Position numbers and translations under genes: made by a program. 64,000 nt of DNA from Deltaproteobacteria bacterium (lineage in GTDB: Bacteria; Bdellovibrionota; Bdellovibrionia; Bdellovibrionales; Bdellovibrionaceae), in assembly GCA_013286585.1 (NCBI GenBank), contig JABDFK010000002.1:1-64000 (forward strand), in the 5' to 3' direction. The notes under the pieces are model-generated. The model worked only from the letters and a program-made list of their open reading frames with translations, had not been told where the DNA came from and did no database searches. Shown piece by piece: positions 40,111 through 49,467 of this stretch; positions within the stretch are counted from its first letter, which is position 1, and each line of letters opens with the position of its first letter.

Positions 40111-41067
40111 CTATTTTGACGCTGGCGCGCGAGCCTTGTCTTCCTCTTCACGAACTTCTTTGGCATTCCCGCGAATAAGAAAACTCTTCTCCATGGCCTT
40201 CATCAACACGACAGCTTCATCCAAGGCCTCCACGGCGCGCTTGGTGGTGTGAGGCAAATCGATGTCAGAGACCGCTGGAATCAATGTTTTGAAATCCGTG
40301 GTGATCTGCGCCAGATTCGTCACCAAGGTGGTCATGTCTTTCGCCACTTTGGGCGCTTGCGCTTCAATTTCTGGCAACATTCGATTAAGCACTTTCGTGG
40401 TCACCGCAAGTTCCCCAAGCACAACGCCCGTGCGTCCATCTTGATTGGCCTGCTTGCCCAGCTTAATCACCTCAAGGGACATGGTGTTCAGATTCCTGAT
40501 CAGGGGCTCAATGTGATCCATCATTTTAATGTAGGTCGCCGTGCGATCTTTGCTTAAGAATGCTTCCATGAGGCCGCGCAAATTGCCCATCATGTCTGAC
40601 ATCTGGCCGATGTAATTGCCGAGTTTTTTTCCACCCAGCAAAGTCATCAAATCACTGGATTCCTGCGACTGGATCTCTGCATTGTCGGCCAATTTTTCCA
40701 CGTTCTGCGAGCCCGGGGAAATATCCAAAACGCGCTCTCCGATGACGAAGGGCCTGATCAAACTGGTGGCGCTGTCTTTGCGGATTTTGTCGGCATATTT
40801 AGCCAGCACATAAAAGCGAATAAAAATTTTGTTGTCCGGGGTCAGATCGACCTCGTCGACACTACCCGCTTTCAGACCCACGATCTGCACCATAGTTCCA
40901 GGGTGCACTCCATCGGCACTGTCAAAAACCGTGGTGTATTCAATTTTAGTATCGAACCAACCCTGCTTCACCGCTACACTGATCATGGATAGGGCTGCAC
41001 TGCCCACGGCTATCAGCACAAAAAGCCCTGCCACCCGTTCCATTTTGTTGAACCGAATCTTCATCAT
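40111..41067 (-). CDS. MCE-domain lipid-transport protein (MlaD-like)
   Basis: The 318-residue protein has an N-terminal anchor helix (VAGLFVLIAVGSAALSMISV) and an MCE domain (TVFDSADGVHPGTMVQIVGL, KAGSVDEVDLT), followed by long helices. MCE proteins form rings in the periplasm that shuttle phospholipids. It overlaps the ABC ATPase gene by four bases, completing a permease-ATPase-MCE operon. Confidence 0.88.
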   Translation of the reverse strand: MMKIRFNKMERVAGLFVLIAVGSAALSMISVAVKQGWFDTKIEYTTVFDSADGVHPGTMVQIVGLKAGSVDEVDLTPDNKIFIRFYVLAKYADKIRKDSATSLIRPFVIGERVLDISPGSQNVEKLADNAEIQSQESSDLMTLLGGKKLGNYIGQMSDMMGNLRGLMEAFLSKDRTATYIKMMDHIEPLIRNLNTMSLEVIKLGKQANQDGRTGVVLGELAVTTKVLNRMLPEIEAQAPKVAKDMTTLVTNLAQITTDFKTLIPAVSDIDLPHTTKRAVEALDEAVVLMKAMEKSFLIRGNAKEVREEEDKARAPASK

Positions 41068-41804
41068 AAGTTCCCGACCTTCTTTAAAGTGCTTTCCGTT
41101 CCCGAGGCCTCACAGAACAATTGCTTTCGATCAATCAACAGCTCTTGGTGCTCAATCATGCCCATGAGCTTTTCGTCAAAGGTCGAAACGAAAACATGTT
41201 TCGCCGAACCCTGCCGTCGCAAATCCTGAATCAAATCGAAATATTTAAGAATCAGATCTTGGCTTAAGCCCAAAGAAGGCTCATCCAATAGCAACACCTG
41301 AGGGTGGCTTAAAATCGGTCGCAGCAGACAGGTGATTTTGCGCACACTTCCTTGAACGGCACTAGGGCGCTGGTCTTTGTAGCGCAGTATTCCCATCTCT
41401 TGCATGTACATGTTCACTCGGCGCTCGGCCTCTTCTTCGGAAAAAAGCTTATGATACAGAAGTGGAAGTATCAGATTGTCGAACAAAGTTTTGTTACTGA
41501 GCAAGCCGCCGTAATCAAATGAGTAGCCCATGGTCAGGCGATAGGGAATAAATTCCTCGAAGGTCATATCGGCCACATTTTTATCATTGATCAAATATTT
41601 ACCACTAGAAATGGGAGTCAGACCCGCCATGATTTGCAACAGCGTTGAACGACCCGCGCCCATTTGCGCGGACTTCACCCAGATGAAGTTATTCACTGGA
41701 CATTTAAAGTCGACATTTTCAAAAACAGGGGCTCCACCATCATAGCGAAAAGTCATTTGTTCAAAAGTCATCGTCTTAATTTCTGGAATTTGAAAGGGCG
41801 ACAT
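41064..41804 (-). CDS. MlaF-like ABC ATPase with degenerate nucleotide-binding motifs
   Basis: The 246-residue cytoplasmic ABC subunit sits between MlaE- and MlaD-like genes. Walker B VLLLDEPSLGL and the following region are conserved. However, the Walker A reads SAQMGAGRST, with arginine in place of the catalytic lysine, and the ABC signature reads VQGSVRKI instead of LSGGQ. The codons are unambiguous (GGT CGT TCA). ATP hydrolysis may be absent or altered. The length is normal and there is no frameshift, so the gene is maintained. Confidence 0.82.
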   Translation of the reverse strand: MSPFQIPEIKTMTFEQMTFRYDGGAPVFENVDFKCPVNNFIWVKSAQMGAGRSTLLQIMAGLTPISSGKYLINDKNVADMTFEEFIPYRLTMGYSFDYGGLLSNKTLFDNLILPLLYHKLFSEEEAERRVNMYMQEMGILRYKDQRPSAVQGSVRKITCLLRPILSHPQVLLLDEPSLGLSQDLILKYFDLIQDLRRQGSAKHVFVSTFDEKLMGMIEHQELLIDRKQLFCEASGTESTLKKVGNL

Positions 41805-42629
41805 CTAGATCACTCCAATTCTGGAGAGTTCGTGCAAGTAAAACAACGTCGTGACCGACAAATTGAACACGATCACATAGATAATACTTTTCACCACAGC
41901 TTGAGTCGTCACTATGGGCACTTCCGTGGGACTTCTCTTGACCGATAGACCTTGATAACAGGAAACCACAAAGATGATCATGCCGCTGAAAGAATTTTTG
42001 AGCAGAAAAAGCCAAATGTCTTCAGGAGCCACGGCCCGGGTCAGTGCATCCACGTAGAAATTAAAAGGCATATCGTGGATCAATTTGGTGAGCATAAAAC
42101 CACCCAGCAAGCTGATCAGCACAAAATAAGTCGCCAGACAAACGACGCTGATCACTCCGCCCAGAATGCGTGGAAATACGATGTAGCTCAAAGGATTGAT
42201 GCCCATGCTTTCCAGCGCTTCGATCTCGCGATTGGCGCGCATATTTCCCACTTCACTGGCCACCGCAGTTCCCGAGCGCGCCACCACCACCAATGCCGTG
42301 AGCAGCGGGGCCAACTCGCGCACCACGATCACCACCAGAAGATTGCCGATCATCTGAGCGCCACCAAACAGGGTCAAATTTGAAGAGCTTTGCAAAATAA
42401 CAACCCCGCCTGAAGCCAATGCCAGAACAGTGATCAGGGGCATCGCCTGCCAACCGGTGAAATAAATCTGTGCCGACAGCACAGCGAAAACAGTTCTTAA
42501 ACCTTGAGCTTGATCAAAAAAAGTGGCGCGGATGGAGGTATAAAACATCTGAAATAAGCGCAGGGTGTAGGCCACATTCGTGGTCACGATTTTCCCCAGT
42601 CCGTCAATTTGTGCCCATACCGCTTGCAT
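41805..42629 (-). CDS. MlaE-like ABC lipid permease
   Basis: The 274-residue protein shows the MlaE/YrbE family: five or six helices, RELAPLLTALVVVARSGTAV and EVGNMRANREIEALESMGIN as conserved motifs. It is the membrane part of the phospholipid transporter and the first gene of the operon, ending at the base before the ATPase gene. The family moves phospholipids between the inner and outer membranes. Confidence 0.92.
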   Translation of the reverse strand: MQAVWAQIDGLGKIVTTNVAYTLRLFQMFYTSIRATFFDQAQGLRTVFAVLSAQIYFTGWQAMPLITVLALASGGVVILQSSSNLTLFGGAQMIGNLLVVIVVRELAPLLTALVVVARSGTAVASEVGNMRANREIEALESMGINPLSYIVFPRILGGVISVVCLATYFVLISLLGGFMLTKLIHDMPFNFYVDALTRAVAPEDIWLFLLKNSFSGMIIFVVSCYQGLSVKRSPTEVPIVTTQAVVKSIIYVIVFNLSVTTLFYLHELSRIGVI

Positions 42630-42713
42630 GAAGTCTCCAATATCTCTGAAGACTTAGCGGAATTTATGCAGTTTTTCTCATCGGACCTAGGGCTGGTGTT
42701 GGACCATTATTAT

Positions 42714-43307
42714 CTAATACGCCCACACGGAATAGAACAGTCCCTTCAGGACCTCGACCCAAATCTCTGCCTGAGATGACTCTGTCTTTCCACCGGTAAG
42801 CGCATGTTTGATCAGAGGAAATCCCGGCGGAAAAGCGGCGACAAAAGTCTGGTAGGCTCTGGGCATATGATATTGCGAAGTCACTAGAACTGCATCCCGA
42901 CAACCCAAGGCTTCAACAATCGGAAGGCTCTGTTGAGCATTTCCATAAGTGGTGGAACTGCGTCGCTCGAGCACCACGTCCTTTTCATCGATTTCACCCA
43001 TGTAAATCCAGCTGGGATAAAGCTCATTGAATTCCACGTCCGGATGCACTCCAGAGATAATCAGCTTCTTGACCATATTGCGCGACAACAGCGAAAGGCC
43101 CTCGCGCACTCGGCCCGGCCCACCCGTCAGCACGATGGCACAGTCAGCACTGGGATCTTTTTCCCAAGAGGAAATGGGCTCGATATTGATGCGTCGGTAC
43201 TCCATCAAAAGTACATAGGTCACAGTCAGAATCGCTGCGACGATGGCTAAGCGCACACCACGCTTTTGAATCCTGTGACGAAAATTACCGGACGGCTGTG
43301 ACTTCAA
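42714..43307 (-). CDS. DUF218 (SanA/YdcF/ElyC-like) membrane protein
   Basis: The 197-residue protein has an N-terminal anchor (RLAIVAAILTVTYVLLMEY) and a Rossmann-like domain: CAIVLTGGPGRVREGLSLL, KKLIISGVHP, RRSSTTYGNAQQSLPIVEAL, AVLVTSQYHMPRAYQTF. DUF218 members function in cell-envelope carrier-lipid metabolism in E. coli (ElyC, SanA). The start overlaps the ridA end by 23 bases. Confidence 0.88.
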   Translation of the reverse strand: MKSQPSGNFRHRIQKRGVRLAIVAAILTVTYVLLMEYRRINIEPISSWEKDPSADCAIVLTGGPGRVREGLSLLSRNMVKKLIISGVHPDVEFNELYPSWIYMGEIDEKDVVLERRSSTTYGNAQQSLPIVEALGCRDAVLVTSQYHMPRAYQTFVAAFPPGFPLIKHALTGGKTESSQAEIWVEVLKGLFYSVWAY

Positions 43308-43659
43308 TTTCGACGTTCACGCCCTTAGGCAAAGCGGACACTTGAACAGTGGAGCGAGCCGGAGGGTTCTCTGGAAAAAAGCGCCCATAGATTTCATTCA
43401 TCGACGCAAAGTCTTTCAGATCAGTCATGAAAATATTGGTCTTCACCACATTTTTAAAAGTGACACCAGCTGCGGTCAGCACCGCTTCGATATTTTTCAT
43501 CACTTGTTCGGTCTGCACGCGGATATCCCCTGTCACATTTTGACCGGTGTGATCCAAGGGAATTTGCCCTGCGCAGAAAATAATGCCATTAACCTCTACT
43601 GCTTGTGAATAGGGTCCCAAGGGAGGCGGCGCTTTTGGACTAAGAATTATTTTTTTCAT
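43285..43659 (-). CDS. ridA: RidA-family enamine/imine deaminase
   Basis: The 124-residue protein is a full-length RidA/YjgF: GPYSQAVEVNGIIFCAGQIP, then TEQVMKNIEAVLTAAG, FPENPPARSTVQVSALP with the substrate arginine, and a VEIEVTAVR end. It hydrolyses reactive 2-aminoacrylate and similar intermediates from PLP enzymes. AAAGGAGA precedes the ATG. It overlaps the DUF218 gene downstream. Confidence 0.95.
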   Translation of the reverse strand: MKKIILSPKAPPPLGPYSQAVEVNGIIFCAGQIPLDHTGQNVTGDIRVQTEQVMKNIEAVLTAAGVTFKNVVKTNIFMTDLKDFASMNEIYGRFFPENPPARSTVQVSALPKGVNVEIEVTAVR

Positions 43660-43674
43660 CGAAGGTCTCTCCTT

Positions 43675-44163
43675 TTAGAAGTAAAAAATCATACCCGCGG
43701 TTAAAAACGAATTGCCCAAGGTGCGAAAACGCACGGAGGAAACATTCGTGACGCCGACACCTGTGTCGAAACTAAGACCCAAGTTTTCAAGGCCCGGCAA
43801 GAAAAACTCGCCGCCCACGAGCGCACCGATTTCAAAACCAGAATTGGTTGTGCCGGTGATGCTCTGGGAAATTAGACTTAAAATTCCACCCATGTGGAAG
43901 TTCATGTTGTCCTCGGTGAACAGGATTTTTCGCATACCACCCTGAACGGCGAAGCTCGAATTATTACTTTGCGTGTCGATGCCCAAAGCACCGGTCACCG
44001 CGTAGTTCGAAGCCGGATAATAAACCGCAGCCACGCTGGGCAAATTGATCGAGTATTCATTGGCAAAACCCACGCCCAAACGTCGCGACATTTCCTTGGC
44101 CTCAGCGGAAAAACCCGCCATCGTCAGCAAAGCCACTAATCCCGCATAACCCCAGTGTTTCAC
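43675..44163 (-). CDS. Predicted outer-membrane beta-barrel protein
   Basis: The start is GTG 44163, with GGAGG six bases upstream; an in-frame ATG at 44220 gives a non-signal N-terminus. The 162-residue product has a signal peptide (YAGLVALLTMAGFSAEA) and beta-strand-like repeats ending in FLTAGMIFYF, with a terminal aromatic residue typical for outer-membrane insertion. No specific family is recognised. Confidence 0.72.
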   Translation of the reverse strand: MKHWGYAGLVALLTMAGFSAEAKEMSRRLGVGFANEYSINLPSVAAVYYPASNYAVTGALGIDTQSNNSSFAVQGGMRKILFTEDNMNFHMGGILSLISQSITGTTNSGFEIGALVGGEFFLPGLENLGLSFDTGVGVTNVSSVRFRTLGNSFLTAGMIFYF

Positions 44164-44300
44164 TCTTACCTCCGCAAATTTAGAAGCTAGGATTAAAACC
44201 TTCAAACTGGCGTGATGCAAAGGATTTTCTCTCTTGCATCAAGACAAAAGCTCAATTAGAAATTAGGAATCCTATTTTTAGGGTGATTTACTCAAAAAAT

Positions 44301-44376
44301 GGGCCTGTGGCGCAGCTGGGAGCGCGCTTGCATGGCATGCAAGAGGTCGTCGGTTCGATCCCGATCAGGTCCACCA
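44301..44376 (+). tRNA. tRNA-Ala (anticodon GGC)
   Basis: The 76-nt gene has acceptor stem GGGCCTG/CAGGTCC (one G-U), D-arm GCGCAGCTGGGAGCGC, anticodon stem CTTGC/GCAAG with loop ATGGCAT (anticodon GGC), T-arm CGGTTCGATCCCG and encoded CCA. Confidence 0.95.
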
Positions 44377-44390
44377 TTAACGATACAGAC

Positions 44391-44430
44391 ATTCCGGAAT
44401 ACCCGTTAACTGGTATCCCGGAATACCGGT
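44391..44430 (+). repeat. 40-bp palindromic repeat, copy 2, downstream of tRNA-Ala
   Basis: ATTCCGGAATACCC, GTTAAC centre, TGGTATCCCGGAAT, then ACCGGT. It is 36/40 identical to the copy after tRNA-Leu and in the same orientation relative to its tRNA, 14 bases after the CCA. Confidence 0.8.
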
Positions 44431-44434
44431 TATC

Positions 44435-44758
44435 CTAAGATCTAAAATTCTGAACCTTAATCTCCGATTTCAGTAAATTATAAATCCAGGCGCCTAGCTT
44501 ATCTGCGGAATCAATCAAGTCCTCATCCTCGCATCGAATCAGCTTTAAAATCGTTTTACACTCCTGCAACGAGGCATACGCAATCTGGTAAAATCTCTTT
44601 TTTTCGTCCACTGAAAATTTGGCATTCCCTTCCGACAAATTCAGGGCCACCGACGAAGCCCCTCTTAAAAGCTGATCCCGCAGATGGCCTTTAATTTTTA
44701 ATCTGTCGGCTTTGTCATAGAAGTCCGTTGCCAGTTGCAACGTCCTAAAAGTTCTCAT
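44435..44758 (-). CDS. Four-helix-bundle S23-family protein
   Basis: The 107-residue protein matches the S23/four-helix-bundle family first found in 23S rRNA intervening sequences: FRTLQLATDFYDKADRLK, LRDQLLRGASSVALNLSEGN, KRFYQIAYASLQECKTILKL. Function is unknown. It follows the tRNA-Ala palindromic repeat on the opposite strand; such genes are often associated with small mobile or repeat elements. Confidence 0.85.
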   Translation of the reverse strand: MRTFRTLQLATDFYDKADRLKIKGHLRDQLLRGASSVALNLSEGNAKFSVDEKKRFYQIAYASLQECKTILKLIRCEDEDLIDSADKLGAWIYNLLKSEIKVQNFRS

Positions 44759-45002
44759 TTAGTCTCCCTATTGCGTGACTGGTGGACCTTCATTCAAAGA
44801 TGGAGCCACCGATCAAATGCAAAAGGAGTGATTAAAGACGATTAGAACGGTCCGAGACATCCGAAAAATCGGACGTTGCCCATCCCGCCAACCTTGATGC
44901 TTAAGAACACAAGTCAGAGTCCTTTATGAAGAATGCTTATGCCCATATGTGGGAACCAAATGGATTAAATCGCTGGCTGCCGCTTGCGGCTGTCGATCGG
45001 GT

Positions 45003-45479
45003 TCAAAAATTATACCCCAACCCACCTTGGAAGAATCCTCCGCCGTTAAATCCGGTGTCGACAGACATGTAGAGGTATAACCTCTGACCGACGGCCATAA
45101 ACCCGACGCCGCCAAATAGTCCTCCGACACCGACGTTAGCGTTGACTCCTGAATTGGAAGTCACTGATGCCGACGAGCCAGCGCCCAATTGTAGGTAAGG
45201 GCGCAGTCCAGAAGATGAAAACAGATATTTGAAGTTGAGGTCGCCCAGAACGCTCGTTGTGGTGGTGTTGCCAGCGCTCTGCTGTTGCACCTCACCGACA
45301 CCGACCTCGAATGCCCACTGCGGTCCCAAGTCCATAAAGTTCAGACCTATGGTCGAACCGGGTGGATTGTTATAGCCAAGATTGGCGCTCCAATTTCCCG
45401 CTAAAGCCGATTGCGGAAGCGAAAAAAGGACAAGGCCAAAGAGGATCAAAAATCTAGTTCTAAAATTCGTTGTCGTCAT
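45003..45479 (-). CDS. Predicted outer-membrane beta-barrel protein
   Basis: From ATG 45479 the 158-residue product has a signal peptide (FLILFGLVLFSLPQSALAGN, cleaved at A-L-A) and glycine-rich amphipathic strands (WSANLGYNNPPGSTIGLNF, GFNGGGFFQGGLGYNF) ending in phenylalanine, as for small outer-membrane barrels. An in-frame upstream start at 45644 gives no signal peptide at the N-terminus. No family name is assigned. Confidence 0.75.
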   Translation of the reverse strand: MTTTNFRTRFLILFGLVLFSLPQSALAGNWSANLGYNNPPGSTIGLNFMDLGPQWAFEVGVGEVQQQSAGNTTTTSVLGDLNFKYLFSSSGLRPYLQLGAGSSASVTSNSGVNANVGVGGLFGGVGFMAVGQRLYLYMSVDTGFNGGGFFQGGLGYNF

Positions 45480-45698
45480 GACGCTATTATAGCCCCGGCA
45501 TCGCCATTTAGAGAAACTTAGAATGGAGAGTGGCGCAAAACTGGAATGTTCCGCAAATAGTCGAAAACTTAAACAATCAAAACTGGTCCCCCAAATTATT
45601 GTTGGCAGGGGTCTTGCTTTTATTTGGGCTGTCGCTGGTGTCATTTTGTTTTCCTGTGTCTTGGCATCTGATTTGCTTTGCAGAGCTTCGGAGGAAAA

Positions 45699-46136
45699 AT
45701 GAAACCACTATTTTGTCTTTGTATTTTGCTCATGGGAATGTCCGCGGCGCAAGCTCAAGATTCTGCTGCCTTCGCATCAGGCCCCCTAGATTGTTACAAC
45801 GCCACACCGAACACTTTGGATCAAAGCTCATCGGTGCGACTGTGTGAAGGGGCTACCAGCACTGCTCCGGCGGAGTGCTACAAAGCCACTCCCTCTGGTT
45901 TGGATGCGGATCGCTCGGTGCAGCTTTGTCAATATGCTGAATCTACAGCGCCGGCAGAATGCTACGAGGCCACTCCGGGCAATTTGGACCAGGATTTATC
46001 TGTGACCCTCTGCCAAGGAGCTCGCTCCAACGCACCCGTGGAATGCTACAATGCCACACCGGCCAATCTGGACCAAGCTTCTTCAGTGGATCTTTGCAGA
46101 GGTGCGGTCGATGCATCGCCGGCGAATTTGCTGTGA
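45699..46136 (+). CDS. Secreted protein with four cysteine-containing repeats
   Basis: From ATG 45699 the 145-residue product has a signal peptide (FCLCILLMGMSAAQA). Four tandem units of about 29 residues follow the pattern ECYxATPxxLDxxxSVxLCxGAxSxAP, each with two cysteines that probably form one disulfide per repeat. The spacing is regular, so the protein likely forms a small rod-like solenoid. GGAGGAAAA precedes the ATG. No enzymatic motif is seen. Confidence 0.8.
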   Translation: MKPLFCLCILLMGMSAAQAQDSAAFASGPLDCYNATPNTLDQSSSVRLCEGATSTAPAECYKATPSGLDADRSVQLCQYAESTAPAECYEATPGNLDQDLSVTLCQGARSNAPVECYNATPANLDQASSVDLCRGAVDASPANLL

Positions 46137-46238
46137 CATCATTATTTCACTGACAAAAACGAGTCGAAACTGTCCGTATTTCTAAATATTTTGAAAATTT
46201 AATACAAGTTTTTTTGAAAATCACAGAATGAAAACACA

Positions 46239-47240
46239 ATGGTTTCGAATTTTTGCGAAATCCATTATGTTGCGGCCATGAAACTTGTGAACCAATCACC
46301 TACAAAAACTGCCTACGTATTTTCGGGCATCGATGGCCTGGACAATATGCAAGATCGCCTTCTGATGTTGTCGTTGCCGACCGTACAAAAGCGCATTGCT
46401 CAGGCTCAAGAAATACTTTCGCAGCTGACTCCGCATTTTGATCTGGCCGAATACATTGCTAGCCCCGATCTATTTTACAAAAAAGATGTCACGCTCCAGG
46501 CTTTGGCCGTGGCTGTCGTACAAATCGGTGTTTTTGATCATTTGATATCAAAGACAGGTCCACCCGAGTATCTGATCGGCTGCTCTTTAGGGGACATTGC
46601 CAGAACATTCTGTGCTGGTGCCCTCGACTTTGAGGTCATCGTCAAGAGCAGTTGGCTCTATCACCTGAAGGCCCGAGAGATCCAGGGCGCAGCCTATCAC
46701 GTCAAGGTCCTTGAAGGGGTCGTAGAACCCGCGATGCTGAAAGAAATCAGCGACGCCGGAATTTACCTGGCGGTCTTTCAAACTCCGCGAAATTTTTTGG
46801 TCAGCGGAAGCGTTGAAAATCTAGAGAAGTGGCACCAAAAGGAATTGGAAATCAATCGTTATAAAATCAAGCCTCTGTACAATAAGCCCCTGCACTCGCC
46901 GCTGATGAGTTCAGTGACCGAAAGCATTCATGCTCATTACGCAGGAAAATTGAAGTCTTCCGATCAGTGGAAATATCAAATGGTGTCAGCGACCAATCTG
47001 AAGGTGCTCACCAGCAAAGAGGAGCTTTTGCACGATATGATCACCAATTTCAATTCCACTGTGTATTGGATGCAAGCCGTGCAGCTGGCCGTGAACGAGC
47101 TTGCGGTCACTCGATTCGTCAATATCGGACCGGCACAAACACTCTTACTTTTTTCTCAGCGGACGCCCTTGAGTTATCCGCTGGAACTGGTCAATCACTT
47201 CGGCCCGCCACCGGAACCGCTTCAGTCTCGCAGCCGTTAA
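46239..47240 (+). CDS. FabD-like acyltransferase-fold protein with GCSLG motif
   Basis: The protein of 320-333 residues follows the malonyl-CoA:ACP transacylase fold: TAYVFSGIDGLDNMQ at the start, then a nucleophile elbow IGCSLGDIARTFCAGALDF where FabD has GHSLGE, and NKPLHSPLMSS near the catalytic histidine. Catalytic Ser and His are kept, but the residue preceding Ser is Cys, and the usual arginine region is unclear. It stands alone without ACP or other fatty-acid genes. The start may be 46239 or 46278; neither has a ribosome site. Confidence 0.72.
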   Translation: MVSNFCEIHYVAAMKLVNQSPTKTAYVFSGIDGLDNMQDRLLMLSLPTVQKRIAQAQEILSQLTPHFDLAEYIASPDLFYKKDVTLQALAVAVVQIGVFDHLISKTGPPEYLIGCSLGDIARTFCAGALDFEVIVKSSWLYHLKAREIQGAAYHVKVLEGVVEPAMLKEISDAGIYLAVFQTPRNFLVSGSVENLEKWHQKELEINRYKIKPLYNKPLHSPLMSSVTESIHAHYAGKLKSSDQWKYQMVSATNLKVLTSKEELLHDMITNFNSTVYWMQAVQLAVNELAVTRFVNIGPAQTLLLFSQRTPLSYPLELVNHFGPPPEPLQSRSR

Positions 47241-47243
47241 TTT

Positions 47244-47516
47244 CTATTTAGGTCGAACCGACGTTACGTGGAACTTCTGTATATCGAGGTCGTACTCGCC
47301 CTGAGCGCAGACCTCGTATCCGACGTACTCTCCAATGTCATGATTGGCCAATTCGCTGGTACCGTCGATTTCGAAACTCTGGGTTTCGTTGCAGATGAAG
47401 CGAAGACAAGAGCCTCCGTTAAAACAATAGCTAGTTAAGTGACCGCAAACTTCGGCCGCCAAGGCCGAACCAGAAATAAGACTCACAAAGAAAAAATAGG
47501 CAAGAGTTCGTTTCAT
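47244..47516 (-). CDS. Small secreted cysteine-containing protein
   Basis: From ATG 47516 the 90-residue product has a signal peptide (LAYFFFVSLISGSALAAE) and five cysteines (EVCGHLTSYCFNGGSCLRFIC and YEVCAQG), hinting at disulfides. The body is beta-rich and ends in KFHVTSVRPK. The family is unknown. It is convergent with the FabD-like gene three bases away. Confidence 0.7.
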   Translation of the reverse strand: MKRTLAYFFFVSLISGSALAAEVCGHLTSYCFNGGSCLRFICNETQSFEIDGTSELANHDIGEYVGYEVCAQGEYDLDIQKFHVTSVRPK

Positions 47517-47570
47517 ATTGGTCTCCGTAGAGCTATGAGTAGGCGCAGAGGACTTTAGAGTCAAGTTCGT

Positions 47571-48053
47571 TCAGCTCCACTTTTGGTTCAATTGATCCGA
47601 ATAAAATTTGAGTGCTTGGCCATAGGACGCAATACCTGGATCTGAGGTAGTCTCCAGCAACTGCTGCAAAAGTGAAGAAACTGAATCTTCGAATCGACCT
47701 AAATTGTAGAGGCACAAAGAGCGAAAAACCTTCAGCGCTCGATCGCCTGGAAATTCGGCGATCGCTTGATCGAACAATTGAAGTGATTTTTCGTATTCAC
47801 CCAGGCTGCGACAGGTGGATGCCAATCCCAACAGGGCTTGGGCCCTGCCCTCCACAAGGCCACTGGCCAATGCCCGCTCATAAAATGGAACGGCGTCAGA
47901 CTCTCTTCCCATGGAATCACAGGTCCATGCCATTTGGAAATTGAGATCCGGATCTTCTGAATTAATTTTGAGCAGCTCCGAAAGCATTTTGAAGGCGTCC
48001 TCTGGCCTATTCTCTTTTCTGAACTGAATTGCTTGTTCCATTTCCGCCTTCAT
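47571..48053 (-). CDS. Tetratricopeptide-repeat protein
   Basis: The 160-residue soluble protein has about four TPR helical hairpins: PEDAFKMLSELLKINSEDPD, ESDAVPFYERALASGLVEGR, GEYEKSLQLFDQAIAEFPGD. No signal peptide is present. It would serve as a protein-protein adaptor in the cytoplasm; the partner is unknown. Confidence 0.82.
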   Translation of the reverse strand: MKAEMEQAIQFRKENRPEDAFKMLSELLKINSEDPDLNFQMAWTCDSMGRESDAVPFYERALASGLVEGRAQALLGLASTCRSLGEYEKSLQLFDQAIAEFPGDRALKVFRSLCLYNLGRFEDSVSSLLQQLLETTSDPGIASYGQALKFYSDQLNQKWS

Positions 48054-48147
48054 TTAAAATCCTTTCTCATAGCAATGCTCACATATTCACTTCTATCTAA
48101 ACATGGAATATGCTAAAAGTGAATGACCGCACCTGGAGGCTCTCAAC

Positions 48148-48443
48148 ATGAATAAATATCTACTTCTATCCGTGTGCTCTTGTGTATTTTGGCTCGCTGG
48201 CTGCGCCAACGTCAAGTTGGTCTCTTCGGATGCCAATAAATACAAGTTTTGCACCAATGCGGGAAACCAGGTGGCCAAAGCCAGTGATTTTGATGAAGCA
48301 GCTGGTAAAAAATGTGGGAATAAATATAAAAAGTTACACAGCGGACTTGAGTTTTTCACGGATCCTAACAGCGCAAAAATAGGCGGTGCTCTGGAGGTTC
48401 AAACTCAACGACGGATGTGCTATGTGTATGAGTGCACCAAACA

Positions 48444-48447
<4 letters not shown>
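48148..48447 (+). CDS. Small lipoprotein of unknown function
   Basis: The 99-residue protein has a signal ending in a lipobox (FWLAGC, lipid-modified Cys19). The mature part carries four cysteines (KFCTN, KKCGNKYKKL, RRMCYVYECTK) that could form two disulfides. GGAGG sits about 10 bases before the ATG. It overlaps the following exporter gene by four bases. Confidence 0.75.
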
Positions 48448-49394
<947 letters not shown>

Positions 49395-49467
49395 ACCTGT
49401 TTAGTATTTATTTAAATCTTAGGTTTCCGATAAGTCACAGTACGCACTCACTTCCCTGGGAGGATCT

